In this document: one piece after another, positions 25,891 to 32,718 of the stretch | Position numbering within the stretch: the stretch's first letter is position 1 | How the letters are laid out: the number at the start of each line of letters is the position of its first letter | Assembly: GCA_025964555.1 (NCBI GenBank) | Contig: JAOPYQ010000043.1 | Location: 1-49,422, forward strand | DNA from: Thermoleophilia bacterium | Lineage (GTDB): Bacteria; Actinomycetota; Thermoleophilia; Gaiellales; SKUG01 | DNA: 49,422 bases | Direction of reading: 5' to 3' | Notes under the pieces: generated by a model | What the model was told of the DNA's origin: nothing | What the model saw: only the letters and a program-made list of their open reading frames with translations | Database searches by the model: none | Made by a program: the position numbers and the translations under genes

Positions 25891-26673
25891 GTGCAAAACA
25901 CCTTGCTCGGGCAGATCGACCGCGTGGACCCGAAGCTTCTCGCCTTCCTTCAAGGACAGTACCCGCCAGGGAGCGATGAGTCTCGCGAGGCTTCAGCCGA
26001 CAGGCCCGCATTTCTGCTCGGAACGGGCGACGTCGTCCCGCGGTTCTACGGTTGGCCGGTCGGGATCAGGTTCGAGCTATCTGGGATTGGCGGTACTTGG
26101 TCATTCGCTCTCGACCGCGAGCGCAACGATGCCGAAATCGCGCAAGCCATCGATCAAGCAGCGACTCGCGCGATTCAGCTTTTCGAGGCGACGTTCGCGG
26201 AGGACGAGACTGGATGGTTTCTGGGGCGACGCTGGTTCGCGCAGTCATGGCGACAACGGTTCGGTCGATTCGCACTTCCGAGCCGCAAGTCCGCGGTAGA
26301 TGCGCTCGGTCGATCGCTGCCGGTAGAAGCGCGATCGAGCCTAATCGTCGAAGCCATTCCGGATTGGCGCGACGAGGAAGCGGATGCCACACCGCGGGTT
26401 CTCGAGGCGACGGTCGCCATCGCTCCTCGCACGGTCGACTATGCCGGGATGCTTCGGGGGATCGCCGGCTCCGAGCTCGGCGGCGGCGATCGCGACGTGT
26501 GGGAGTCGTACTTCGTGAGTCGCGAATCAGGTGTCGTATTCCACATGTACGACGATCGCGGGCTGGATATCTTGGCGCCAAACGCAGCGGCGATCGAGCC
26601 GATCTATGAGCGCTTCGGCGACTGGATTCTCGACTACGACCGAGAGCGCATCGACGCCACTTTCGCGAGCTGA
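25891..26673 (+). CDS. DUF3885-like protein
   Basis: This 260-aa soluble protein ends VVFHMYDDRGLDILAPN and then ERFGDWILDYDRERID. I associate that with the DUF3885 family. The N-terminal half contains WPVGIRFELSGIGG and is otherwise unassigned. GTG 25891 directly follows the integrase stop with no gap, so it may be translated by coupling. The function is unknown; members are often found singly near toxin-immunity genes. It is cargo of island B. Confidence 0.6.
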   Translation: MQNTLLGQIDRVDPKLLAFLQGQYPPGSDESREASADRPAFLLGTGDVVPRFYGWPVGIRFELSGIGGTWSFALDRERNDAEIAQAIDQAATRAIQLFEATFAEDETGWFLGRRWFAQSWRQRFGRFALPSRKSAVDALGRSLPVEARSSLIVEAIPDWRDEEADATPRVLEATVAIAPRTVDYAGMLRGIAGSELGGGDRDVWESYFVSRESGVVFHMYDDRGLDILAPNAAAIEPIYERFGDWILDYDRERIDATFAS

Positions 26674-26686
26674 ACACTACTTGGCC

Positions 26687-26759
26687 GGGTGGCGAATCGC
26701 CTGGCGAAAAGGGTGGCGAATCGCCTGGCGAAAAGGGTGGCGAATCCAAGTCGCCACCC
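26687..26759. repeat. 24-bp tandem repeat ending in a hairpin
   Basis: A 24-bp unit beginning GGGTGGCGAATCGCC occurs at 26687-26710 and 26711-26734, and a third partial copy starts at 26735. The third copy pairs with what follows: GGGTGGCGA (26735-26743) and TCGCCACCC (26751-26759) form a perfect 9-bp hairpin. It lies 14 nt after the DUF3885-like stop and could end that transcript. Confidence 0.6.
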
Positions 26760-26796
26760 TCCGTTTGCCAACCCCCTGCAAACAAGGATGTTCGGT

Positions 26797-26863
26797 CGTC
26801 CGTCCCACCCCTGACCCCTCCCCTACACCGTGTGAATGGAAGGGGTCAGGGGTGGGACGGACG
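26797..26863. repeat. 23-bp perfect inverted repeat (large hairpin)
   Basis: The arms at 26797-26819 and 26841-26863 are exact inverses (core CCCACCCCTGACCCCT) with a 21-nt loop. The stem is very GC-rich and no T-tract follows. It lies in the gene-free stretch 26674-26986 of island B, which otherwise holds a GTTTGCC...CCCCTGCAAAC motif at 26763-26783 and a purine-rich run. A terminator or a small palindromic element are both possible. Confidence 0.6.
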
Positions 26864-26986
26864 GTTAGGGGTGAATTGTGGGGGTGAATGTTGAGAGATG
26901 TGGGTCTGGGTTCGGGATGGGACAGGGTTGAAGTGAGATTGAATTGATGGGAGGGGCATGACGTTGGCAGCGACGAGCACGAAATC

Positions 26987-27157
26987 GTGATCGAGCAGAG
27001 CGAGGGCCGCGGGTATGTAGCTGTGTGCTCGACTTTGGGCGCGGTGTTGCAGGGCGCAACGATCGATGGGGCTCGAGCGAACATCGCCGAAGCGATCGAA
27101 CTCGCGATCGAAGACATGCGCGCGAGCGGTGAGACGATCCCGGCAATTGGGGGATAG
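26987..27157 (+). CDS. HicB-like antitoxin fragment
   Basis: This frame was found by reading the gap. From GTG 26987 it gives 56 aa: VIEQSEGRGYVAVCSTLGAV, then LQGATIDGARANIAEAIELA. That matches the HicB half-hairpin fold (YVAxxxxLxxxxxQGxTxxEAxxNIxEAIEL). The open frame extends upstream to a TGA at about 26945 without an ATG, so the N terminus is clipped or starts at this GTG. No HicA toxin gene is beside it. It ends 9 nt before the alarmone-synthetase gene on the same strand. Confidence 0.5.
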   Translation: MIEQSEGRGYVAVCSTLGAVLQGATIDGARANIAEAIELAIEDMRASGETIPAIGG

Positions 27158-27166
27158 TGCAACCAG

Positions 27167-27886
27167 ATGCCGGATCCGCGACACACGCCAACGCGATCGC
27201 AGGTGAGGCGTGCCGGCGAACGTCTCCGGCGACTGCATGAGCAAGGCAACCTAGACATGCGCGACCCGACGACCTTCAAAGCGTTTGGGGTCGCTGTCGA
27301 ATTCCGAGCGTTGCACGTCGAACCCCTGAACGCCGTTGCGCTCGACCTACGAGATCTTGTTCGCACCAATCACCATGCGGGCGCGCACTTCGGTCAGCGC
27401 CTCAAGCGAATGAGCCGAATGATCGACAAGATCACGCTTCATCGCACCGGTCTCGAGCGCCTCCAGGACATCGGCGGGTGTCGAGCAGTACTTCGGGACT
27501 ATGAGCAGGTTCAACGTGTCGCCGACGAGATCGTTGAGGCCTTCGGCGCTAAGGACGTGTCCAATTACCTTGAGCGGCCACGGGACACCGGCTACAGAGC
27601 AATTCACATCGTGCACGAGCGCGACGGACGCCTGATCGAACTGCAACTTCGCTCGCCTGCGCAGCATCGCTGGGCGGAAGTCGTCGAAAAGGCGGAGGAG
27701 ATAACCGGGCACCCGCTCAAGGACGGCGAGGGGCCGGAGGAGCTACTCGAGTATTTCCGCGTCGCAGCGGGGATCTTGGCCCTTGAGGAATCCGGCAACC
27801 CACCCGATACTGGACTGGCCGATCGGCTCCGCGACCTGCGGGAACAGATCCGGCCATACTACCGAGACACCGGTAGACAGCGATGA
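27167..27886 (+). CDS. Small alarmone synthetase (RelA/SpoT synthetase domain), probable toxSAS
   Basis: This 239-aa protein has only the nucleotidyl-transferase part of RelA/SpoT. KRMSRMIDKI and LERLQDIGGCRAVL carry the conserved Asp. RPRDTGYRAIHIVHERDG is followed by LIELQLRSPAQHRWAEVVEKA, which holds the Glu-x-Gln-x-Arg strand. There is no HD hydrolase and no TGS/ACT domain. Such stand-alone enzymes make (p)ppGpp-type alarmones or pyrophosphorylate tRNA, and several are toxins of toxin-antitoxin pairs. The stop overlaps the next start as ATGA, as expected for a two-gene TA unit. Start ATG 27167 has no strong ribosome site. Confidence 0.8.
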   Translation: MPDPRHTPTRSQVRRAGERLRRLHEQGNLDMRDPTTFKAFGVAVEFRALHVEPLNAVALDLRDLVRTNHHAGAHFGQRLKRMSRMIDKITLHRTGLERLQDIGGCRAVLRDYEQVQRVADEIVEAFGAKDVSNYLERPRDTGYRAIHIVHERDGRLIELQLRSPAQHRWAEVVEKAEEITGHPLKDGEGPEELLEYFRVAAGILALEESGNPPDTGLADRLRDLREQIRPYYRDTGRQR

Positions 27887-28098
27887 CGTACTTCCTTCTC
27901 ACATATGACCGCGACAGCCGCTCTTTGGACCTGGCTCCCTACGCGGACGGCCAAGCGGCCCAGAGCGCTTACGCAGCACTTGAGCTGCGGCTGATGGATG
28001 AAGCTCGCTACGAGGTTGTACTGCTGAGCGCAGAGTCCGAGGACGAGATTCGGACAACGCACAGCCGATACTTCTCGGACGACCTCATTCCGGCATAG
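27883..28098 (+). CDS. Small partner of the alarmone synthetase (candidate antitoxin)
   Basis: This 71-aa protein begins MTYFLLTYDRDSRSLDLAPY and ends DEIRTTHSRYFSDDL. I recall proteins of this layout next to RelA/SpoT-domain genes, but I know no characterised member. The ATG lies in the stop of the synthetase gene (ATGA), so the two are translationally coupled with the enzyme first. Antitoxin is the natural guess; an accessory or target-recognition role is possible. Confidence 0.6.
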   Translation: MTYFLLTYDRDSRSLDLAPYADGQAAQSAYAALELRLMDEARYEVVLLSAESEDEIRTTHSRYFSDDLIPA

Positions 28099-28134
28099 TT
28101 CTCCGCCGAAGCCGCCGGAAGTATCGAGCCCACC

Positions 28135-28845
28135 ATGAGCGTTCCACCATTGGTCGTATTCGAATGTGGCGATCCCGATGAGCATGACCCAGCGCACCGA
28201 GAGCTGAGGATCGACGATCTCGCCGAGATCAAGGGCATGCTGACCGCGCTACGGAGCTGCTTCGACGGCGAAATTCCGAGTTGCTGGGGACTCGAAGCGC
28301 AGGTCGTTCGCGAGCTTTGCCAGCGAAAAGGCTGGCTCGCAATGCCACTCTCGGGCGATCGATTTGGCGAGGAGTCAGACCGCGAACTCGCTTTGTACTT
28401 CGATCACATCGAGCGTACCGGTATCGAGCTTCGTCTCGTCAACACCGAATCCCCCGACGCCGCATGGGTTCCCGGACATCCGCTCAGAAGGCTTCTGAAC
28501 CGCCCAGGCGCTTACACATTCAAGCGCGGCAAGAGCGTGCCCGCGACTGACATCTACCGTCTCGCCAACGCGCAGGATTACGCTGCCCTGGAGGCGCGCT
28601 CCTGGTACGGGATACTCACGACGACCGAGCTCGATTTCATGGTAATCGAGAGCGACGAATTTCACGTCTTGGTGGGATCCGCCGAGCTCCTCGGGAACCT
28701 ATACTCGGATGCCGAATTGCGCGAGGCATGGAGCCGTGTCGTAGAGGACGCCACGTTTTGGCCGGACGATGGCGCGGGTCGATCTGAGATGCGCGAGTGG
28801 GTCAACGCTCTGCTCGCTGCATACCGACCCTCGAATCACTCGTGA
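28135..28845 (+). CDS. Hypothetical protein, last gene of island B
   Basis: This 236-aa soluble protein starts MSVPPLVVFECGDPDEHDPA. It has a central ESDRELALYFDHIERTGIEL and ends VNALLAAYRPSNHS. No motif or membrane segment is recognised. It follows the small antitoxin candidate by 36 nt on the same strand and may belong to that operon. It ends 10 nt before the right-hand integrase repeats. Confidence 0.55.
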   Translation: MSVPPLVVFECGDPDEHDPAHRELRIDDLAEIKGMLTALRSCFDGEIPSCWGLEAQVVRELCQRKGWLAMPLSGDRFGEESDRELALYFDHIERTGIELRLVNTESPDAAWVPGHPLRRLLNRPGAYTFKRGKSVPATDIYRLANAQDYAALEARSWYGILTTTELDFMVIESDEFHVLVGSAELLGNLYSDAELREAWSRVVEDATFWPDDGAGRSEMREWVNALLAAYRPSNHS

Positions 28846-28855
28846 TTCGCCCGGG

Positions 28856-28875
28856 GGGGGCAACACGGGGGCAAC
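28856..28875 (+). repeat. Paired GGGGGCAAC boxes (integrase arm sites, right)
   Basis: Two copies at 28856-28864 and 28867-28875 mirror the pair at 24995-25015. They lie 110 nt before attachment copy 2. The segment from 28876 to 28984 holds no gene that I can see. Confidence 0.55.
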
Positions 28876-28984
28876 AAGCGATCCCGAAATGACCCGAACT
28901 AGCCCGAGACGGCAATTCCCGAAACCGGGCGAGTACCAGCTAGAATCCCAGCTACACCGATACCCCGCGAAGTCGCCGGGGGCG

Positions 28985-29030
28985 AATCATAATCCGCGTG
29001 TCGGGGGTTCGAGTCCCTCCACCGCTACCT
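28985..29030 (+). repeat. Attachment site copy 2: 46-bp tRNA-Met 3' end
   Basis: It is identical over 46 bp to 24892-24937 and again lacks the 5' half of the tRNA. A tRNA-type terminator follows 7 nt later, so this copy is the original chromosomal 3' end of the target tRNA gene. The intact gene should be rebuilt at the far left end of the islands, outside the window. Confidence 0.85.
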
Positions 29031-29037
29031 CACGAAG

Positions 29038-29060
29038 GCCCCGCTCCGGCGGGGTTTTCT
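29038..29060 (+). terminator. Intrinsic terminator of the (displaced) tRNA gene
   Basis: CCCCGC (29039-29044), loop TCCG, GCGGGG (29049-29054) and then TTTTCT. It directly follows attachment copy 2. Confidence 0.8.
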
Positions 29061-29077
29061 GTATCACGGGTGATGGA

Positions 29078-29089
29078 CCAAATATTTGG
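29078..29089. promoter_or_regulatory. AT-rich 12-bp palindrome before the DHH gene
   Basis: CCAAATATTTGG is a perfect palindrome in otherwise GC-rich DNA, 83 nt before the DHH start. It could be an operator, or the -10 region of the DHH promoter may lie here. Confidence 0.4.
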
Positions 29090-29172
29090 AGCGCCGACGT
29101 GCCCGCGTTTGGTCTTGATCACTCGCGGTCGATAGTCGGATACGCGGTCCCGCGGACGGGAATGCTGCCGAC

Positions 29173-30216
29173 ATGCTGCACGGCGCGTGGCTCGATCCGT
29201 CCCTCGACGACACCGATCTGGTCGAGCGTGCCCGCGCGTTGCTCACCGAGGCGACGGTGATCTGCCACGACGACGCCGACGGCTTGTCGAGTGGCGCGAT
29301 CGCCTTGCGCGCGACGGGACGTACCGCGCACGATGCGGTACTCATGGAGCGCGGCTGCACCCCGTGGGACGCCGTACGTACGTCGGCATTGCCGCACGGA
29401 CCGCTCGCCGTGCTCGACTGGGGCATCCAGCCGCTCGATGGACCGGCGCTCTATGTCGACCACCATGCGCTCGAGCTCGACACCCTGCGTGACGATCAGG
29501 TGGCGATCTGCGGTGCGGCAGCCGATCCGGAGGTCACCACGTCGGTGCTCATGGGCCGTCTCGTGCCCGAGGTGCCCAGCTGGCTCGCGGCGGTCGGAGC
29601 GGTGGGCGACCTCGGTGATCGCGGCCTCGCGTTGCCGGAGTTTCGCGAAGGGATCGTCAAGTCACACGTGCGCACGCTCGCAACGCTCGTCAACTCTCCT
29701 CGACGCATGCCCGATGGTCCGCTCGCGACGGCGCTCGCCATCCTGGTGGAAGCCGAGACCGCGAAGGCGGCTCTCGCGGATCCGCGGATCCGTGAGCTCG
29801 AGGAAGCGAAGGCGTGGTGGCGCTCGGAGTTCGAACAGGTCATCCGCACTGCTCCCGTGTTCGGCGAGCACGTCGCCGTGCTCGAGTTCGCGACACGCGC
29901 CCACGTGCACGCGCTGGTGGCGATGCAGTGGTCGCGGACGCTGCGCCCGCGCCCTGTGCTCGCCGCCAACCACGGCTTCCTCGACGGGCGGGTGAACTTC
30001 TCGATGCGTTGCTCGGACCCGGCACTCGACCTGCGTGCCATCCTCAAGGCAGCGCTGCCCGACGAGTCGGGGGAGTTCGCGCACGGGCACCCGCAGGCAA
30101 CGGGCGGCTCGCTCAAGCCTGAGCGCTACGACGAGCTGCTCGTCGCGCTCGGCGTGACGAAGCGCAATCCGGTCATGCCGGCGTGGCGCCACGTGCGACC
30201 ACGCGACCGCGACTGA
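29173..30216 (+). CDS. DHH-family phosphoesterase
   Basis: This 347-aa protein has the DHH metal motifs ICHDDADGLSSGA, AVLDWGIQPLDG and LYVDHHALEL in order. It also has a C-terminal DHHA1-like glycine motif (GHPQATGGSL). Members hydrolyse phosphodiesters such as nanoRNA, cyclic dinucleotides or single-stranded DNA; which one applies is not clear here. It is the first full gene of the ordinary chromosome right of the island. No membrane segment is present. Confidence 0.85.
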   Translation: MLHGAWLDPSLDDTDLVERARALLTEATVICHDDADGLSSGAIALRATGRTAHDAVLMERGCTPWDAVRTSALPHGPLAVLDWGIQPLDGPALYVDHHALELDTLRDDQVAICGAAADPEVTTSVLMGRLVPEVPSWLAAVGAVGDLGDRGLALPEFREGIVKSHVRTLATLVNSPRRMPDGPLATALAILVEAETAKAALADPRIRELEEAKAWWRSEFEQVIRTAPVFGEHVAVLEFATRAHVHALVAMQWSRTLRPRPVLAANHGFLDGRVNFSMRCSDPALDLRAILKAALPDESGEFAHGHPQATGGSLKPERYDELLVALGVTKRNPVMPAWRHVRPRDRD

Positions 30217-30324
30217 ATGCCGACCTCGACGCCGCCGCGCGGTTACTGGTTCGCAGGCCGGGAAGCGTCGCCGACGTACCAGCTCGCAGGCAGTAGCTCG
30301 CAGGCGCCGAACCAAGGATTCGAC

Positions 30325-30786
30325 ATGTCACTCACCATCACCGACCAAGGCCCCAAGCAGGACGCCTTCGACCTGGAGCAGGCAACCGTCGAGAACGAGA
30401 ACTACCGCGCGATCGCATGGAGCGGGAAGTACCTGCAGGTGTCGCTGATGTCGATCGAGCCGGGCTCGAGCATCGGCCTGGAAGTCCACCCCGAGACGGA
30501 CCAGTTCATCCGACTCGACGCCGGACAGGGTGTAGCGAAAATGGGTCCGAGCAAGGATCAGCTGGAATGGGAACAGGCGGTGACCGACGGCTGGTGCGTC
30601 ATGGTCCCGGCCGGGATGTGGCACGACATCGTCAACACCGGCGACGATCCGATGCAGCTGTACACGGTGTACGCGCCGGTGCACCACGCGCCCGGCATCG
30701 TGCAGGCGACCTCCAAGGACGCCGAGCGTGACGAGGAGCAGGGCAAGGACGAGCCGCCGAGCTGGAGCGTGCAGCCGGATAGCTGA
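30325..30786 (+). CDS. Cupin-domain protein
   Basis: This 153-aa single-domain cupin has metal-ligand motifs in SIGLEVHPETDQFIRLDAG (H, E and a later Gln/Asp) and PAGMWHDIVNTGDDP (second His). ATG 30325 has AAGGA seven bases upstream, whereas a frame opening at 30217 would start just after the DHH stop. The C-terminal tail is acidic and Lys-rich. Enzyme or sugar-isomerase roles are possible; the substrate is unknown. Confidence 0.8.
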   Translation: MSLTITDQGPKQDAFDLEQATVENENYRAIAWSGKYLQVSLMSIEPGSSIGLEVHPETDQFIRLDAGQGVAKMGPSKDQLEWEQAVTDGWCVMVPAGMWHDIVNTGDDPMQLYTVYAPVHHAPGIVQATSKDAERDEEQGKDEPPSWSVQPDS

Positions 30787-30827
30787 CGTGCCCAGGTGCC
30801 GGTCCGTGACCTCCCGGAACGCTCACA

Positions 30828-30885
30828 CCCGGCTCCCCGCGACGGCTCCTGAGACCGCCCCGAGATGCCGGGTTTTCTTTTTTTC
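30828..30885 (+). terminator. Terminator after the cupin gene
   Basis: CCCGGC (30828-30833) pairs with GCCGGG (30867-30872), followed by TTTTCTTTTTTTC. The 33-nt loop can form a weak inner stem. Confidence 0.6.
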
Positions 30886-30970
30886 AAGCGAATTACTGGA
30901 CATCGGCGCGTATGGCGTCCCGCAACGACGCTAGGATGCCACCAACTATCAACGGACAGGTGGCCCCAAT

Positions 30971-31297
30971 ATGCCCATGACTCAGACCCAGCTCATCACG
31001 CACCTCGCCGAGGAGACCGAGCTCTCCAAGGCCGAAGTGAAGAACGTGCTCGCCGCTCTCGAGGCGACGATCCTCAGCGAGATCGGCAACGCGGAGAAGT
31101 TCAAGTTCGCCGGCCTCGTGCAGCTCGAAGTGAAGCTCAAGGACGCCACGAAGGCGCGCGAGGGCCGCAACCCGGCCACGGGCGAGACCATCACCATCGG
31201 CCCGAAGCCCGCTTCGGTCCAGCTGAAGGCGCGCCCGCTCGCGAAGGCGAAGAACGCGCTTCCGACCGTGCAGAAGGCGAAGAAGAAGCTCGCCTGA
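30971..31297 (+). CDS. HU/IHF-family DNA-binding protein
   Basis: This 108-aa nucleoid protein has the HU pattern: LITHLAEETELSKAEVKNVL, then FKFAGLVQLEVKLK and the DNA-arm sequence AREGRNPATGETITI. A short Lys/Ala tail follows (KAKNALPTVQKAKKKLA). It bends and packs DNA as a dimer. Two ATGs occur at 30971 and 30977; either gives the full domain. It is a stand-alone gene with its own strong terminator. Confidence 0.93.
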   Translation: MPMTQTQLITHLAEETELSKAEVKNVLAALEATILSEIGNAEKFKFAGLVQLEVKLKDATKAREGRNPATGETITIGPKPASVQLKARPLAKAKNALPTVQKAKKKLA

Positions 31298-31316
31298 CGC
31301 CAGTCAGAGGTACTCG

Positions 31317-31360
31317 CGAAGGCGGTTCGATGCTCCGGCATCGGGCCGCCTTCGTGTTTG
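31317..31360 (+). terminator. Terminator after the HU gene
   Basis: CGAAGGCGG (31317-31325) and CCGCCTTCG (31346-31354) enclose a second stem CGATGC-tccg-GCATCG. The strand then reads TGTTTG. Confidence 0.75.
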
Positions 31361-31389
31361 CTGGAACTCGCACCGGACACACGGGCGGA

Positions 31390-31707
31390 ATGAGTTCCAA
31401 GCGCACCTGGTTCACCGCCGCCGTCGCCCTGATCACACTCGGGCTCGTGAGCTTCGTGCTCCAGCCCGTGCTGGACCCCAAGCCCGATACGAAGTGCGTT
31501 GCGGATGACCAGCCGTCCTCGGGTTTTCAGGACGACGAGAAGGACTGCAACGTCTCGATCGCGAGCTACGAGAAGATCTCTGACTGGGAGTCGAAGCCGA
31601 AGCCGTTTCGGATCATCGGCCTGCTGCTCGTCGTCGGCGGCATCGTGACCGGCGCCATTGGTCTCGTGCGAACTCGTCGCGGTGACGACCCGCCTCGCGC
31701 TGGATGA
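31390..31707 (+). CDS. Small two-span membrane protein
   Basis: This 105-aa protein has a membrane helix near residues 7-25 (WFTAAVALITLGLVSFVL), an outside loop with two cysteines (TKCVADD and KDCNVS) that could form a disulphide, and a second helix (IIGLLLVVGGIVTGAIGL). It ends in a positively charged tail. No family is recognised. ATG 31390 is chosen because it places the first helix at the N terminus. Confidence 0.6.
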   Translation: MSSKRTWFTAAVALITLGLVSFVLQPVLDPKPDTKCVADDQPSSGFQDDEKDCNVSIASYEKISDWESKPKPFRIIGLLLVVGGIVTGAIGLVRTRRGDDPPRAG

Positions 31708-31710
31708 CGT

Positions 31711-31950
31711 TCACTTCGGTCGGGTGATGCGCAGCCGGCCCTTGCCACGCGCGAACACATCGGTGCGCTCGAAGGTCCTGACGGTCGCGTAGGCGATCTC
31801 CAGCTTGCGCGACGCGACGCGCGCGATGCGGCGCGCGGCCTCCGCCCGAGCGACCTCCACGGTCTCGGTGACCACACCGTCGTGGTCGAACACCGTCACG
31901 ATGCACGCAGACCCGAAATCGGGCCGTTCGCTCTGGGGTTCCGGGTCCAT
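31711..31950 (-). CDS. Small hypothetical protein
   Basis: This 79-aa protein begins MDPEPQSERPDFGSACIVTV and continues with FDHDGVVTETVEVARAEAAR and RTFERTDVFARGKGRLRI. It has a simple beta-beta-alpha look and no known motif. ATG 31950 is divergent from the membrane-protein gene at 31969, 18 nt away, and an upstream in-frame start at 31992 would overlap that gene. The end abuts the convergent gene at 31707. Confidence 0.5.
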   Translation of the reverse strand: MDPEPQSERPDFGSACIVTVFDHDGVVTETVEVARAEAARRIARVASRKLEIAYATVRTFERTDVFARGKGRLRITRPK

Positions 31951-31968
31951 CGAACGTAGGATGCCCCG

Positions 31969-32652
31969 ATGGTCAACTCCGCACGCACCCACAAGATTCG
32001 ATTCGCCCTCCTGCTACTCGTGCTGTCGGCACTGCTCACGGGTGCGGTGTTCCTGGTGCTCGACGACATCGTCTCGCTGCTGGTCGTCGTCGCGTTCATG
32101 TGCGTGGTGTTCATGGCTGGCGTGACGATGCTCGGCTGGGTCATGTCCGAGTGGGGACTGCCGAAGCCGTCCAAGGGCGTGAAGCCGAGCACCGCCAAGG
32201 ACCTCATCGCGCGGCTCGTGGCCGTCAACCGCGATGACCTCCCCTTCGAGATCACCCGCGACGGCAAAGACCTCACCGCCGCATGGAAGCTCGCCGACGA
32301 CGCATGGTGGGGCGTGTTCTCGCGCGAGGGCTTCCAGGCGTGGTATCGCCTCGAGCTGCAGCTCGACCCGGCCCGCAAGACCGTGCGCGCGATCGAGCTC
32401 GTCGCGAAGCGACACCTGCACGTCGACTTCAACGACGTGAGCTTCGAGTACGAGCGCTTCCGCGGCTGGACGCTGTTCCGCCGCGATCACGAGCGCTACT
32501 ACGGCTTCGCGAAGGCCTTCCCGCCGAAGTTCGGCAAGGTCAGCGACCTCGACCTCGACACCCGCGCCTTCCGCGAGCCGATCCTCCACGAGATCGTCGA
32601 CGCGGGCTGGCGCATCCTGCCCTGCACCTACTCGCTGCGCGCCGGTATCTAG
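31969..32652 (+). CDS. Membrane protein with two N-terminal helices
   Basis: This 227-aa protein has helices at about 12-31 (RFALLLLVLSALLTGAVFLV) and 35-58, then a soluble domain of about 150 residues with many aromatics (WWGVFSREGFQAWYRLEL). No family is recognised. It stands alone on the plus strand, with the next gene 66 nt later. Confidence 0.65.
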   Translation: MVNSARTHKIRFALLLLVLSALLTGAVFLVLDDIVSLLVVVAFMCVVFMAGVTMLGWVMSEWGLPKPSKGVKPSTAKDLIARLVAVNRDDLPFEITRDGKDLTAAWKLADDAWWGVFSREGFQAWYRLELQLDPARKTVRAIELVAKRHLHVDFNDVSFEYERFRGWTLFRRDHERYYGFAKAFPPKFGKVSDLDLDTRAFREPILHEIVDAGWRILPCTYSLRAGI

Positions 32653-32718
32653 GGACCCCGTTCGACGAATCCCGGGTTCTGTCCTACGCTGGGAAGGTCA
32701 TCCGCTTCGGCGACCACG

